Assembly: GCA_028875725.1 (NCBI GenBank)
Contig: JAPPCR010000006.1
Span: forward strand, 208,134-272,133
DNA: 64,000 nucleotides
Reading direction: 5' to 3'
From: Acidobacteriota bacterium
GTDB lineage: Bacteria > Acidobacteriota > Thermoanaerobaculia > Multivoradales > Multivoraceae
Below the pieces are notes generated by a model. It did not search any database. It had not been told where the DNA came from and was given only the letters and a program-made list of their open reading frames with translations. The translations under genes were made by a program, and so were the position numbers. How positions within the stretch are numbered: the first letter of the stretch is position 1; every line of letters begins with the position of its first letter. Positions 10,170 to 18,551 of this stretch are shown here, one piece after another.

Positions 10170-10212
10170 TCTACAAATCGGGAGTGGCGCGGCATGTTGA
10201 ACTTGGTGTAAG
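10170..10212 (+). promoter_or_regulatory. Regulon box F, upstream of the kinase/regulator gene
   Basis: The left arm CATCTACAAATC is followed by GGGAGTGG (10180-10187), then 19 nt, then TGTAAG (10207-10212) within ACTTGGTGTAAG. The same layout and spacing occur upstream of the secreted-protein genes. The ATG of the regulator gene is 42 nt further on. This placement suggests that the regulator is expressed with the family and may be autoregulated. Confidence 0.6.
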
Positions 10213-10254
10213 GAAGAGCCGGGGGCAGGACGAGCACTGCTGCGCCTCCGACCG

Positions 10255-12606
10255 ATGCCGCGACCAAGACCACATTCGAACCGAGGCCGCCGGCGCCGCC
10301 CCGGACGAGTTCCGTTCTCCGAACTGAGTTCCGCGATCCTTCGCGTGACTTCCAGCCTCAGCGTCAGAACCGTCCTGCAGGAGGCCATCGACAGCGCCCG
10401 CGCGCTCACCGGCGCCCGCTACGGCTTCATCGTCACGGTGAACGACGACAAGGCGATCCGCAACGTCCTTGCCTCCGGATTCACGGGCGAGGAGTACGAA
10501 CGGCTGGTCGGCTGGAAGGACGGTCCCAGGTTCTTCGAGCGCCTGCGCGATCTCCCGGAGCCCCTGCGCGTGAACGACTTTCCGGCGTTCGTGCGGTCCC
10601 AGGGCTTCTCCCCGGAACTCATGCTCTCGGACTCCTTCCACGCCATGCCCATTCGCCGCGCCAGCCGCTACGAGGGCCACGTCTTCGTCGCCGGCAAGCG
10701 GGGCGCGCCGGCCTTCGGGGCGGAGGACGAGGAAGTGCTGGCGCTCTTCGCCGCGCAGGTCGCCGTGGCCATCGCCAACGCTCGCGCGCATCGCGCCGAG
10801 CGGAGCGCCGGCGCCCGGCTTCGGGCGCTCGTCGACACCTCGCCGGTCGGCGTCGTCGTGTTCGACGCGAGGAAGGTCCGACCGGTGCTTGTCAACGACG
10901 CGGCGCGGCGCATCGTCGCGGACCTGCGTGTTCCGGGCCGCCCCCTCGATGAGCTGCTCGGCGTCGTCGCCTGCCGCTTCGCCGACGGACGCGAGATCGG
11001 CCTCAGCGGAGTTTCCGTGCCGGAGGCGATCGCCAACGCGGGGATGGTGCGCGCCGAAGAAGTCGAACTCTCCGTGCCCGGCGGGCGCAGTGTCACGACG
11101 CTGCTCAACGTGACGCCCATCCGCCCGCCGGCCGGGCAGGGAGTCGCGTCGGTCGTCGTCACCATGCAGGATCTCGCTCCCTTGCGGGAACTCGAGCGCC
11201 AGCGAGCGTCCTTCCTCGGGATGGTGAGTCACGAACTGAGGGCGCCGCTCGCCGCCGTGCGCGGCTCGGCCGCCACGCTGCTGGAGGACGCGGCGGAACT
11301 CGACCCGGCCGAGATGCGCGAGTTCCACCGGATCATCCACGATCAGGCCGGACACATGCGCGGCCTCATCGGCGATCTCCTGGACGCCGGCCGCATCGAG
11401 GCGGGCACGCTGTCGGTGTCGCCCGAGCCGTCTCCCGCCGCCTCGTTGATCGACCGCGCGCGGACCACCTTCCTCAGCGGCGGCGGCCGCCACGCGGTGC
11501 TGATCGACCTCCCGGAGGACCTGCCCCGGGTCATGGCCGACCGGCGCCGCATCGCGCAGGTGCTGACGAACCTGCTCGCCAATGCCGCCGCGCACTCGCC
11601 GGAATCGGCGCCGCTTCGCGTCTCCGCGGAACCGGCGGGCGTCCATGTCGCGTTCTCGGTCGCCGACGAGGGGGAGGGCATGACCCCCGGCGAGATGGCG
11701 CGCCTGTTCCGCAGATACTCGAATGGCGCCTCGGCCCGGCGTCGCGGCGCCGGGCTGGGGCTCGCCATCTGCAAGGGCCTGGTGGAGGCGCACGGAGGCC
11801 GTATTCGCGCGGAGAGCGACGGACCGGGCAAGGGCAGCCGCTTCACCTTCACGGTGCCGGCGGCGGAGGATGGCCCGCCTGGCGTCGAGGGGAGTCGGGG
11901 CGGGCGGCCTGCCGATCAGTCCAGGAAGGGCCGGGTGCTCGTGGTGGACGACGACCCGAAGATGTTGCGCTACGTTCGCGACACCCTCGCCGCCGCCGGC
12001 TACGCGGCGCTGGTCTCCGGCGACCCCGAGGACCTGCCCCGCATCCTCGCCGCCGAAGAGCCCGACCTGGTCCTCCTCGACCTGGTCCTGCCCGGCGCCG
12101 ACGGCATCGAACTGCTGTCGAGCGTGCCGGGACTCGGCCGGCAGCCGGTCGTGTTCATGTCCGCCTACGGCCGCGACGAGACCGTTGCCCGGGCACTCGC
12201 GGCGGGCGCCGCCGACTACCTCGTCAAGCCGTTCTCGCCGACGGAGCTCACCGCCCGGGTCAGCGCCGCGTTGCGCCGTGTCGCCCGTCCCGGACGGTTC
12301 GTGCAGGGCGACCTCGCCATCGACCACGACAGGCGCCTCGTGACGGTCGCCGGCCGCGAGGTTCCGCTCACGGCTACCGAGTACGAGCTGCTCCGCGTCC
12401 TCGCTCTCGGCGCGGGGCGGGTCGTGTCCTACCGCGAGCTGCTTGAGGAGGTCTGGCCCGGGCGCGGCCTCGACCGGTTCGACCTGGTGCGGAACTTCGT
12501 CAAGCAGTTACGCGCCAAGCTTGGCGAGGAGGCCGCCGAGCCCAGGTGGATCTTCAACGTGCGGGGCGTTGGCTACCGCATGCCGCGGCCAGAGGGCGGG
12601 CCGTAG
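10255..12606 (+). CDS. One-piece GAF-PAS-histidine kinase-receiver-winged helix regulator
   Basis: A 783-residue soluble signalling protein with both halves of a two-component system. Order: basic N-terminus; GAF-like domain (about 25-180); PAS-like domain (about 185-300); HisKA with MVSHELRAP, giving the phospho-His at about 326; HATPase with NLLANAAAHS, DEGEGM and GAGLGLAI; receiver (about 560-675) with VVDDD, phospho-Asp at about 609 in LLDLVLPG and the Lys of YLVKPF; then an OmpR/PhoB winged helix (about 685-780) ending RWIFNVRGVGYRM. No membrane segments are seen, so the sensed signal is probably cytosolic. The kinase is expected to phosphorylate its own receiver and the C-terminal domain to bind DNA. 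The start at 10255 lies just after regulon box F. A regulatory link to the nearby secreted-protein genes is inferred from the shared box and position. Confidence 0.9.
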   Translation: MPRPRPHSNRGRRRRPGRVPFSELSSAILRVTSSLSVRTVLQEAIDSARALTGARYGFIVTVNDDKAIRNVLASGFTGEEYERLVGWKDGPRFFERLRDLPEPLRVNDFPAFVRSQGFSPELMLSDSFHAMPIRRASRYEGHVFVAGKRGAPAFGAEDEEVLALFAAQVAVAIANARAHRAERSAGARLRALVDTSPVGVVVFDARKVRPVLVNDAARRIVADLRVPGRPLDELLGVVACRFADGREIGLSGVSVPEAIANAGMVRAEEVELSVPGGRSVTTLLNVTPIRPPAGQGVASVVVTMQDLAPLRELERQRASFLGMVSHELRAPLAAVRGSAATLLEDAAELDPAEMREFHRIIHDQAGHMRGLIGDLLDAGRIEAGTLSVSPEPSPAASLIDRARTTFLSGGGRHAVLIDLPEDLPRVMADRRRIAQVLTNLLANAAAHSPESAPLRVSAEPAGVHVAFSVADEGEGMTPGEMARLFRRYSNGASARRRGAGLGLAICKGLVEAHGGRIRAESDGPGKGSRFTFTVPAAEDGPPGVEGSRGGRPADQSRKGRVLVVDDDPKMLRYVRDTLAAAGYAALVSGDPEDLPRILAAEEPDLVLLDLVLPGADGIELLSSVPGLGRQPVVFMSAYGRDETVARALAAGAADYLVKPFSPTELTARVSAALRRVARPGRFVQGDLAIDHDRRLVTVAGREVPLTATEYELLRVLALGAGRVVSYRELLEEVWPGRGLDRFDLVRNFVKQLRAKLGEEAAEPRWIFNVRGVGYRMPRPEGGP

Positions 12607-12623
12607 CCAGGGGCGGTGCGTAG

Positions 12624-12652
12624 ACAATCTGAAGGTGCAACTTTCAGATTGT
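12624..12652. terminator. Hairpin between convergent genes
   Basis: ACAATCTGAA (12624-12633) and TTCAGATTGT (12643-12652) form a perfect 10-bp stem with a 9-nt loop. It lies in the 61-bp gap between two converging stop codons, as expected of a bidirectional terminator. There is no clear U tract on either side. Confidence 0.6.
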
Positions 12653-12667
12653 GCGGACCTCCTGGCA

Positions 12668-14056
12668 CTACTCCAGGACCTGGAGCCGCGGGACGACGCC
12701 CATCAAGGGGCCGCGGGAAAACAACGTTCCGAGCGGACCCTCATCGGCGTTGACGCCGCCGGGCAGCACCGGAACCGTCAGGTCCACGTCCGCGCCTCGG
12801 CGCAGCAACGGCGCCGCGGCCGACGCCGTGCCGGTGTTCAGCCAGTACCAGGCGCCGTCCTGCAGCCCGTCCGCTTCGAGCCGGCCCGGCATCGCGGCGC
12901 CGTCCTCGTCGAAGCAGCCGGGCAGTAGCGCCACGATCAGGCCGTCCTCGCCCGCGTCCAGCACCTGGCTCTCCGCATCGGCCTCGCCGCAGGCCAGGCG
13001 CACCGTCGCCTGGTGTCCGTCCAGCGGACGGCCGACGATCCCGCCGCCGCCCTTCCAGTACGGCGCCACGTGCTCGCCTGACCCCTCCAGATCCACGAGG
13101 TGCGGCACGATGCCCATGAAGCCTGTTTCGTTGTGCACCATCAGCGTGCCGTGCCACGTGCCCCGGACCGACAGCACGAAGCGGCGGTCGCCGCTCGGGC
13201 GTGCCGTCACGCCGCCGGGGACCGGAGGCCTCAGTTCGGGACTGAGCGACGCCTCGCAGACCAGGGGGGCGACCGCGACGTTGCGGTCGCCGTTGACCCA
13301 GTACCAGCCGTCGCCGTCGATGCCTTCGAAGGTCATCTCGCCCTCTATCGGCCGGCCGTCCTCTGCCGTGCACATCGCTTGGTTGACGGTGCGCACGATC
13401 AGGCCGTCCTCGCCGGCGTGCTCGCGGCTCGTGTAGGTCCTGCCGGCGCACTCGATCCGGACCGTCGCCGACTCGCCGTCGGCGGGCCTGACGGCGAAGC
13501 CGCCCGTGCCGTGCCAGTACGGCGCCAGGCGGAGCGGACAAACCGGTTCGGGTTCCGGCTCCGGTTCGGGCTCCGGCTCCGGTTCGGGTCCTGGCGGCGG
13601 TTCTTCGCAACCGCCCGACGGCACGCCCCCCTGTTCCGGTACGGAGGTCCTGTCAAAAGCCCCCATCAGGTTGCCTGCGAGATCCTGGAGGGGGTTCTCG
13701 GAAGGTGGCGTGTAGACCAGCCTCCAGGGCATCAGCACCTCCGATTGCGAGAGCAGTGGCGGGCCAACAACGAACACGAGAGCTTCGTCGCTGATGCCGA
13801 ACCTGGTCAGAAGAGACGTTCGATCGCAGGAGCCGATGTAGAACCGGTACGCGTCCCTCCCGGGTATCGATCCCTTGTCGAGTGGCTCGGTGGTGTAGAG
13901 CAACCAGTCCGCTTCCCTGTCGGGCAACCAGAAGACTGAGCTGGAGCCCGTTAGTCTGGGAGGGGTCCTGTCCGTGTCGTCTGCAACGGCCACCGGCGCA
14001 CCCGTCGCGAAACTCAGGACAGCGAACCATCGCACCACCGCCGAAACCGACGACAT
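12668..14056 (-). CDS. Secreted SwmB-like/(EP)n/tandem APYW-domain protein, paralogue 1
   Basis: 462 residues. Signal peptide MSSVSAVVRWFAVLSFATGA with AVA-DD cleavage. Residues 30-140 resemble a SwmB-type Ig-like repeat, ending in YTPPSENPLQDLAGNLM. A (EP)n linker spans about 153-171. The rest is a region of about 285 residues shared by six genes here. It is a two-fold internal repeat: APYWHGTGG...GEDGLIV...GWYWVN (178-330) and APYWKGGGG...GEDGLIV...AWYWLN (331-462), each ending in a GFMGIVPHL or PLMGVVPRL motif. I do not recognise this domain. The protein is probably periplasmic or surface-exposed. The ATG at 14056 is preferred over an in-frame start at 14140 because it begins the signal peptide and follows regulon box A by 10 nt, giving a nearly leaderless mRNA. 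It is transcribed separately from the four genes upstream. Confidence 0.85.
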   Translation of the reverse strand: MSSVSAVVRWFAVLSFATGAPVAVADDTDRTPPRLTGSSSVFWLPDREADWLLYTTEPLDKGSIPGRDAYRFYIGSCDRTSLLTRFGISDEALVFVVGPPLLSQSEVLMPWRLVYTPPSENPLQDLAGNLMGAFDRTSVPEQGGVPSGGCEEPPPGPEPEPEPEPEPEPEPVCPLRLAPYWHGTGGFAVRPADGESATVRIECAGRTYTSREHAGEDGLIVRTVNQAMCTAEDGRPIEGEMTFEGIDGDGWYWVNGDRNVAVAPLVCEASLSPELRPPVPGGVTARPSGDRRFVLSVRGTWHGTLMVHNETGFMGIVPHLVDLEGSGEHVAPYWKGGGGIVGRPLDGHQATVRLACGEADAESQVLDAGEDGLIVALLPGCFDEDGAAMPGRLEADGLQDGAWYWLNTGTASAAAPLLRRGADVDLTVPVLPGGVNADEGPLGTLFSRGPLMGVVPRLQVLE

Positions 14057-14066
14057 CGCACAAGGA

Positions 14067-14111
14067 ACTACACCAAGGTGGTGGCCTCCCGCATCTCCCG
14101 TTTTGGAGATA
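14067..14111 (-). promoter_or_regulatory. Regulon box A, upstream of paralogue 1
   Basis: On the minus strand the palindrome TATCTCC-AAAAC-GGGAGATG (14111-14092) is followed by 19 nt and TGTAGT (14072-14067), 10 nt before the ATG. There is no Shine-Dalgarno, so TGTAGT may be the -10 element of a near-leaderless transcript, with the GGGAGATG region at -35 or bound by an activator. Confidence 0.65.
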
Positions 14112-14182
14112 GGTCGGCCCGGAAACGACGCTGGCGGCACGCCTCGCCGGCAACGCGCGGGAAGCCCCCAGGCGCTCGGAAG

Positions 14183-15685
14183 CTAGTTGTCGACCCGCTC
14201 CACGCGCGGCACGACGCCCATCAAGGGGCCGCGGGAGAACAGGGTCCCCAGCGGCCCCTCCGCTGCTTCCACGCCGTCGGGCAGCACCGGAGTCGTCAGG
14301 TCCACGTCCGCGCTCCGGCGCAGCAACGGGGCCGCAGCCGCGGCCGTGCCGGTGTTCAGCCAGTACCAGGCGCCGTCTTCGAGCCCGTCCGCTTCCAGCC
14401 GGCCGCTCTGCGCCGTGCCCTCCTCGTCGAAGCAGCCCGGCAGAAGCGCCACGATCAGGCCGTCCTCGCCCGTGTCCAGCACCTGACTCTCCGCTTCAGC
14501 GTCCCCGCAGCTGAGCCGTACCGTCGCCTGGCCGCCTTCCAGCGGACGGCCGACGATCCCGCCGCCGCCCTTCCAGTACGGCGCCACGTGCTCGCCTTCC
14601 CCTTCCAGGTCCACCAGGTGCGGCACGATGCCCATGAACCCGGTGTCGTCGTGGACCATCAGGGTGCCGTGCCAGGTGCCGCGCACCGACAGCACGAAGC
14701 GGCGGTCGCCGCTCGGGCGCGCGGTGACGCCGCCGGGAACCGGGGGCCTCAGTTCGGGACTGAGCGACTCCTCGCAGACCAGGGGAGCGACCGCGACGTT
14801 GCGGTCGCCGTTGACCCAGTACCAGCCGTCGCCGTCGATGCCTTCGAAGGTCATCTCGCCCTCTATCGGCCGGCCGTCCTCTGCCGTGCACATCGCTTGG
14901 TTGACGGTGCGCACGATCAGGCCGTCCTCGCCGGCGTGCTCGCGGCTCGTGTAGCTCCTGCCGGCGCACTCGATCCGGACGGTCGCCGAGTCGCCGTCGG
15001 CGGGTCTGACCGCGAAGCCTCCCGTGCCGTGCCAGTACGGCGCCAGGCGAGAGGGACAACCCAGCTCGCGTGCAGACTCGGGCTCCGGCTCGGGCTCCGG
15101 CTCGGGCTCTGGCTCTGGCTCTGGCCCTGGATCTGGCGCCGGCTCAGGCTCGGGCTCCGGCGCTGGCTCCGGATCAGGCTCAGCCGGAGGCGGACTGCTG
15201 TCGACCGGAGGCCAGCCTTCCCCGCAGTCGACCGCTTCGCCATCGTCGTCGAGAATCCTGATCCGCAACGGTTGATCGCTGACGGTCACACCAGAGGACC
15301 TCGGAGTGAGACGGAGCTCCAACCACTCGCAGTCGTCGTCGAAGTCGTCGGGAATGGCCCGTATGTAAACACGCCCCGTCAAGTCGCCCGCGAAGATGAA
15401 CCAGATCCCGCTGGTGGCGTAGTCCTTCCCGGTCGCTCCGCCGTGGTGAGTGACCTTTCTATAGACGCCCACGGGTCGCCCGGGATCCCGGTCAGCCCGG
15501 ATCCGAATGCCGGTCGACCTGCCTTCCCGAAGACTGAAGTCCGCCCGATCCCAGGAGATGTTCACTTCCGGATGCGCGCTCTGCGCTTGTGACACTTCCG
15601 TCCACGCTCCCATGAAGAGAGCCGCCGCGAACAGAGAGCGGCCAAGCGCCAGCGCGGTCTGAAGTGGTTTCGGTCGAGTGTGCAT
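14183..15685 (-). CDS. Secreted Calx-beta-like/(EP)n/tandem APYW-domain protein, paralogue 2
   Basis: 500 residues with signal peptide MHTRPKPLQTALALGRS...FMGAWTEVSQAQ. It differs from its five sisters in the N-terminal module, here a Calx-beta-like domain (HPEVNISWDRADFSLREG through LRIRILDDDGE), followed by the longest (EP)n linker of the set and the shared two-fold C-terminal region (APYWHGTGG and APYWKGGGG repeats). The N-terminal module is almost identical in DNA to that of the frameshifted gene starting at 46873 on the other strand, which has a different C-terminus, so modules have been exchanged. The 3' part matches paralogue 5 (18551-19948) nearly base for base. It follows paralogue 3 by 29 bp and is probably the last gene of the operon driven from box B. 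Function unknown; envelope location inferred. Confidence 0.84.
   Translation of the reverse strand: MHTRPKPLQTALALGRSLFAAALFMGAWTEVSQAQSAHPEVNISWDRADFSLREGRSTGIRIRADRDPGRPVGVYRKVTHHGGATGKDYATSGIWFIFAGDLTGRVYIRAIPDDFDDDCEWLELRLTPRSSGVTVSDQPLRIRILDDDGEAVDCGEGWPPVDSSPPPAEPDPEPAPEPEPEPAPDPGPEPEPEPEPEPEPEPESARELGCPSRLAPYWHGTGGFAVRPADGDSATVRIECAGRSYTSREHAGEDGLIVRTVNQAMCTAEDGRPIEGEMTFEGIDGDGWYWVNGDRNVAVAPLVCEESLSPELRPPVPGGVTARPSGDRRFVLSVRGTWHGTLMVHDDTGFMGIVPHLVDLEGEGEHVAPYWKGGGGIVGRPLEGGQATVRLSCGDAEAESQVLDTGEDGLIVALLPGCFDEEGTAQSGRLEADGLEDGAWYWLNTGTAAAAAPLLRRSADVDLTTPVLPDGVEAAEGPLGTLFSRGPLMGVVPRVERVDN
15077..15186 (-). repeat. Longest hexanucleotide (EP)n linker tract
   Basis: About 110 bp of degenerate GGCTCn/GGTTCn hexamers encode alternating Glu/Pro with a few Asp and Ala. 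Shorter tracts lie in the sisters at about 13541-13600, 16593-16645, 18002-18055, 19427-19488 and 20958-21006, and in the plus-strand family at about 46035-46117, 47385-47465 and 48650-48735. Because the unit is 6 bp, copy-number change alters linker length without a frameshift. Confidence 0.75.
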
Positions 15686-15714
15686 GGAATCCGGCTGTAG
15701 CGACTGCGACTTGA

Positions 15715-17112
15715 CTAGTCCTCGATTCGCTCCACGCGGGGTACCACGCCCATCAGGGGGCCGCGGGAGAACAGCGTCCCGAGCGGTCCTTCTTCTGCCT
15801 CCACGCCGGCGGGAAGCACTGGAGTCGTCAGATCCATGTCCGCACCCCGGCGCAGCAGCGGGGCGGCGGCCGACGCTGTGCCGGTGTTCAGCCAGTACCA
15901 GGCGCCGTCTTCCAGTCCGTCGACCTCCAGCCGGCCGGACACCGCGACGTCGTCCTCGTCGAAGCAGCCCGGCAGAAGCGCCACGATCAGGCCGTCCTCG
16001 CCCGCGTCCAGCACCTGACTTTCAGCGTCTGCCTCGCCGCAGGCCAGGCGTACCGTCGCCTGAGTACCGTCCAGCGGACGGCCGACGATTCCGCCGCCGC
16101 CCTTCCAGTAGGGGGCCACGTGCTCGCCTGACCCCTCCAGGTCCACCAGGTGCGGCACGATGCCCATGAACCCGGTTTCGTCGTGCATCATCAGCGTGCC
16201 GTGCCACGTGCCCCGGACCGACAGCACGAAGCGGCGGTCGCCGCTCGGGCGTGCCGTCACGCCGCCGGGGACCGGAGGCCTCAGCCCGGGACTGAGCGAC
16301 TCCTCGCAGACCAGGGGGGCGACCGCGACGTTACGGTCGCCGTTGACCCAGTACCAGCCGTCGCCGTCGATGCCCTCGAAGGTCATCTCGCCCTCGATCT
16401 GCCGGCCGTCGTCGGCCGTGCACATCGGCTGGCTGACGGTGCGCACGATCAGGCCGTCCTCGCCGGCGTGCTCGCGGCTCGTGTAGCTCCTGCCGGCGCA
16501 CTCGATCCGGACGGTCGCCGACTCGCCGTCGGTCGGCCTGACGGCGAACCCGCCCGTGCCGTGCCAGTACGGCGCGAGGCGGTGCGGGCACGCCGGTTCG
16601 GGCTCGGGCTCCGGTTCGGGCTCGGGCTCCGGCTCAGGCTCAGGCGGCGGGCCGCCTCCACCGCCCGGCGGTGGGTCGCAACCAGGCAGAAAGCACGAGG
16701 TCCTGTCGAAGGCCCTCATGAGGTTGCCCGCGGGATCCCGGATCGGGTTCTCGGAAGGCGGCGTGTAGACCAGCCTCCAGGGCATGTCCACCTCCGCCGG
16801 CGGGAGCGTTGGCGGACCCAACGCCAGCACCAGGTAGTAGTCGGTGTACACCCCGGTCAGGACGGAGGTTCGGTCCACGCCACCTACCTCGAACCGGAAG
16901 GCGTCCAACGCGGGCGTAGAGTCCGGGTCGAGTGGCTCGGTGGTGTAGAGGATCCAGATCCACCCGTCCGGGTTCGTTTCGGGCGGGTCGAAGAGAACCA
17001 GGCCGGTGCCCGTTAGCTCGGGTGGCCTCGTGTCCGTCTCGTCCGCGACCGTCGCAGGCACTCCCGTCGCGAGACACAGGAGAGCGGACCATCGTGTGAC
17101 CGCCGATGCCAC
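15715..17112 (-). CDS. Secreted SwmB-like/(EP)n/tandem APYW-domain protein, paralogue 3
   Basis: 465 residues from a GTG start that opens a signal peptide (VTRWSALLCLATGVPATVADE). Layout: SwmB-like N-terminal module with TTEPLDPDSTPALDAF and YTPPSENPIRDPAGNLM; Gly/Pro-rich stretch; (EP)n linker; then the shared duplicated region with APYWHG, CAGRSYTSREHAGEDGLIV, GWYWVN, and the second APYWKGGGG copy ending FSRGPLMGVVPRVERIED. Its 3' half is nearly identical in DNA to paralogue 4 (17124-18551) over several hundred bases, pointing to recent duplication or conversion. It is 11 bp downstream of paralogue 4 and belongs to the four-gene operon from box B. Function unknown. Confidence 0.84.
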   Translation of the reverse strand: MASAVTRWSALLCLATGVPATVADETDTRPPELTGTGLVLFDPPETNPDGWIWILYTTEPLDPDSTPALDAFRFEVGGVDRTSVLTGVYTDYYLVLALGPPTLPPAEVDMPWRLVYTPPSENPIRDPAGNLMRAFDRTSCFLPGCDPPPGGGGGPPPEPEPEPEPEPEPEPEPACPHRLAPYWHGTGGFAVRPTDGESATVRIECAGRSYTSREHAGEDGLIVRTVSQPMCTADDGRQIEGEMTFEGIDGDGWYWVNGDRNVAVAPLVCEESLSPGLRPPVPGGVTARPSGDRRFVLSVRGTWHGTLMMHDETGFMGIVPHLVDLEGSGEHVAPYWKGGGGIVGRPLDGTQATVRLACGEADAESQVLDAGEDGLIVALLPGCFDEDDVAVSGRLEVDGLEDGAWYWLNTGTASAAAPLLRRGADMDLTTPVLPAGVEAEEGPLGTLFSRGPLMGVVPRVERIED

Positions 17113-17123
17113 CCCGTCTGCTC

Positions 17124-18551
17124 CTAGTCCTCGACTTGTTCTAGCCGCGGCACCACGCCCATCAAGGGGCCGCGGGAGAACAGCGTTCCCAGCGTCCCCT
17201 CCTCGGCGTCCACGCCGCCGGGCAGCACTGGAGTCGTCAGATCCACGTCCGCGCCCCGGCGCAGCAGAGGGGCGGCGGCCGACGCTGTGCCGGTGTTCAG
17301 CCAGTACCAGGCGCCGTCTTCCAGTCCGTCGACCTCCAGCCGGCCGGACACCGCGACGTCGTCCTCGTCGAAGCAGCCCGGCAGAAGCGCCACGATCAGG
17401 CCGTCCTCGCCCGCGTCCAGCACCTGACTTTCAGCGTCTGCCTCGCCGCAGGCCAGGCGTACCGTCGCCTGAGTACCGTCCAGCGGACGGCCGACGATTC
17501 CGCCGCCGCCCTTCCAGTAGGGGGCCACGTGCTCGCCTGACCCCTCCAGGTCCACCAGGTGCGGCACGATGCCCATGAACCCGGTTTCGTCGTGCATCAT
17601 CAGCGTGCCGTGCCACGTGCCCCGGACCGACAGCACGAAGCGGCGGTCGCCGCTCGGCCGTGCCGTGACGCCGCCGGGGATCGGAGGCCTCAAGTCGGGC
17701 TTCAGCGACTCTTCGCAGACCAGCGGCGCGACCGCGACGTTGCGGTCGCCGTTGATCCAGTACCAGCCGTCGCCGTCGATGCCCTCGAAGGTCATCTCCC
17801 CTTCGATCGGACGTCCGTCGTCGGCCGTGCACATCGGCTGGCTGACGGTGCGCACGATCAGGCCGTCCTCGCCGGCGTGCTCGCGGCTCGTGTGGCTCCT
17901 GCCGGCGCACTCGACCCGGACGGTCGCCGACTCGCCGTCGGCGGGTCTGATCGCGAAGCCACCCGTGCCGTGCCAGTACGGCGCCACGCGGGACGGGCAC
18001 GCCGGTTCGGGTTCGGGCTCGGGCTCCGGTTCGGGCTCTGGTTCAGGCTCGGGCGGCGGGCCGCCTCCACCGCCCGGCGGTGGCGGGTCGCCGTCGCCTT
18101 GGCAGCCATCTCCCCAGCACCAGCTGAAGTCGAAGCTCAGCATGAGGTTCCCCGCACGATCCCTGAGCGGGTTCTCGGATGGTCGCGTGTAGACCAGCCT
18201 CCAACGTTGCCGCAACTCCACCAAGGTAGGTCTCTGACTCAGGTCCAGTCTCAGCGAACGGCCGAGTTCCACGAACGGGCCTCGGTAATTCCCGACGTGC
18301 ACTCCGCTCAGCTCCTTACGGACGCCGCCGATCTGAAGCACGAAGGCATCCGTGGCTGGCGTCGAGTCCAGGTCGAGCGGCTCATCAATGTAGAAGTACA
18401 TGATCTGGCCGTAGTCGGTGTACCCGCCGAGGAGCATCAACTTCGGCGGGGTCGTGTCCGTGTCGTCCGCAACCGTCGCCGGTACCCCCGCCGCGAGCCA
18501 CAAGAGAGCGAACCATCGAGCCACCGCCGACACCGACGACCTGCCCGGCAC
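17124..18551 (-). CDS. Secreted SwmB-like/(EP)n/tandem APYW-domain protein, paralogue 4
   Basis: 475 residues. The GTG start at 18551 shares its last base with the TAG stop of the upstream paralogue (TAGTG), so translation is coupled. The signal peptide is VARWFALLWLAAGVPATVADD. The SwmB-like module carries DEPLDLDSTPATDAF and YTRPSENPLRDRAGNLM; a Gly-rich stretch and (EP)n linker lead into the shared duplicated region. The DNA is a mosaic. The middle part (about 17660-17850) matches paralogue 6 (about 20600-20790), including the changes giving SLKPDLRPPIPGG and WYWING, while the 3' part matches paralogue 3. This suggests gene conversion inside the cluster. Function unknown. Confidence 0.84.
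   Translation of the reverse strand: MPGRSSVSAVARWFALLWLAAGVPATVADDTDTTPPKLMLLGGYTDYGQIMYFYIDEPLDLDSTPATDAFVLQIGGVRKELSGVHVGNYRGPFVELGRSLRLDLSQRPTLVELRQRWRLVYTRPSENPLRDRAGNLMLSFDFSWCWGDGCQGDGDPPPPGGGGGPPPEPEPEPEPEPEPEPEPACPSRVAPYWHGTGGFAIRPADGESATVRVECAGRSHTSREHAGEDGLIVRTVSQPMCTADDGRPIEGEMTFEGIDGDGWYWINGDRNVAVAPLVCEESLKPDLRPPIPGGVTARPSGDRRFVLSVRGTWHGTLMMHDETGFMGIVPHLVDLEGSGEHVAPYWKGGGGIVGRPLDGTQATVRLACGEADAESQVLDAGEDGLIVALLPGCFDEDDVAVSGRLEVDGLEDGAWYWLNTGTASAAAPLLRRGADVDLTTPVLPGGVDAEEGTLGTLFSRGPLMGVVPRLEQVED

Larger units (their letters stand above)
9766..10254. other. 489-bp divergent intergenic region
   Basis: This lies between the giant Calx-beta gene (minus) and the kinase/regulator gene (plus). 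It holds three GCAGG/CCTGC blocks next to the start of the giant gene (9773-9801), a partial copy of the regulon box (10089-10106) and a full copy (10170-10212). The rest (about 9810-10080) has open frames but none with a recognisable product, and I see no tRNA or terminator in it. Confidence 0.6.

Noticed and set aside
10171..12327. A 718-codon minus-strand open frame opposite the kinase/regulator gene
   Set aside because: Antisense shadow; the plus frame has all kinase, receiver and winged-helix motifs.
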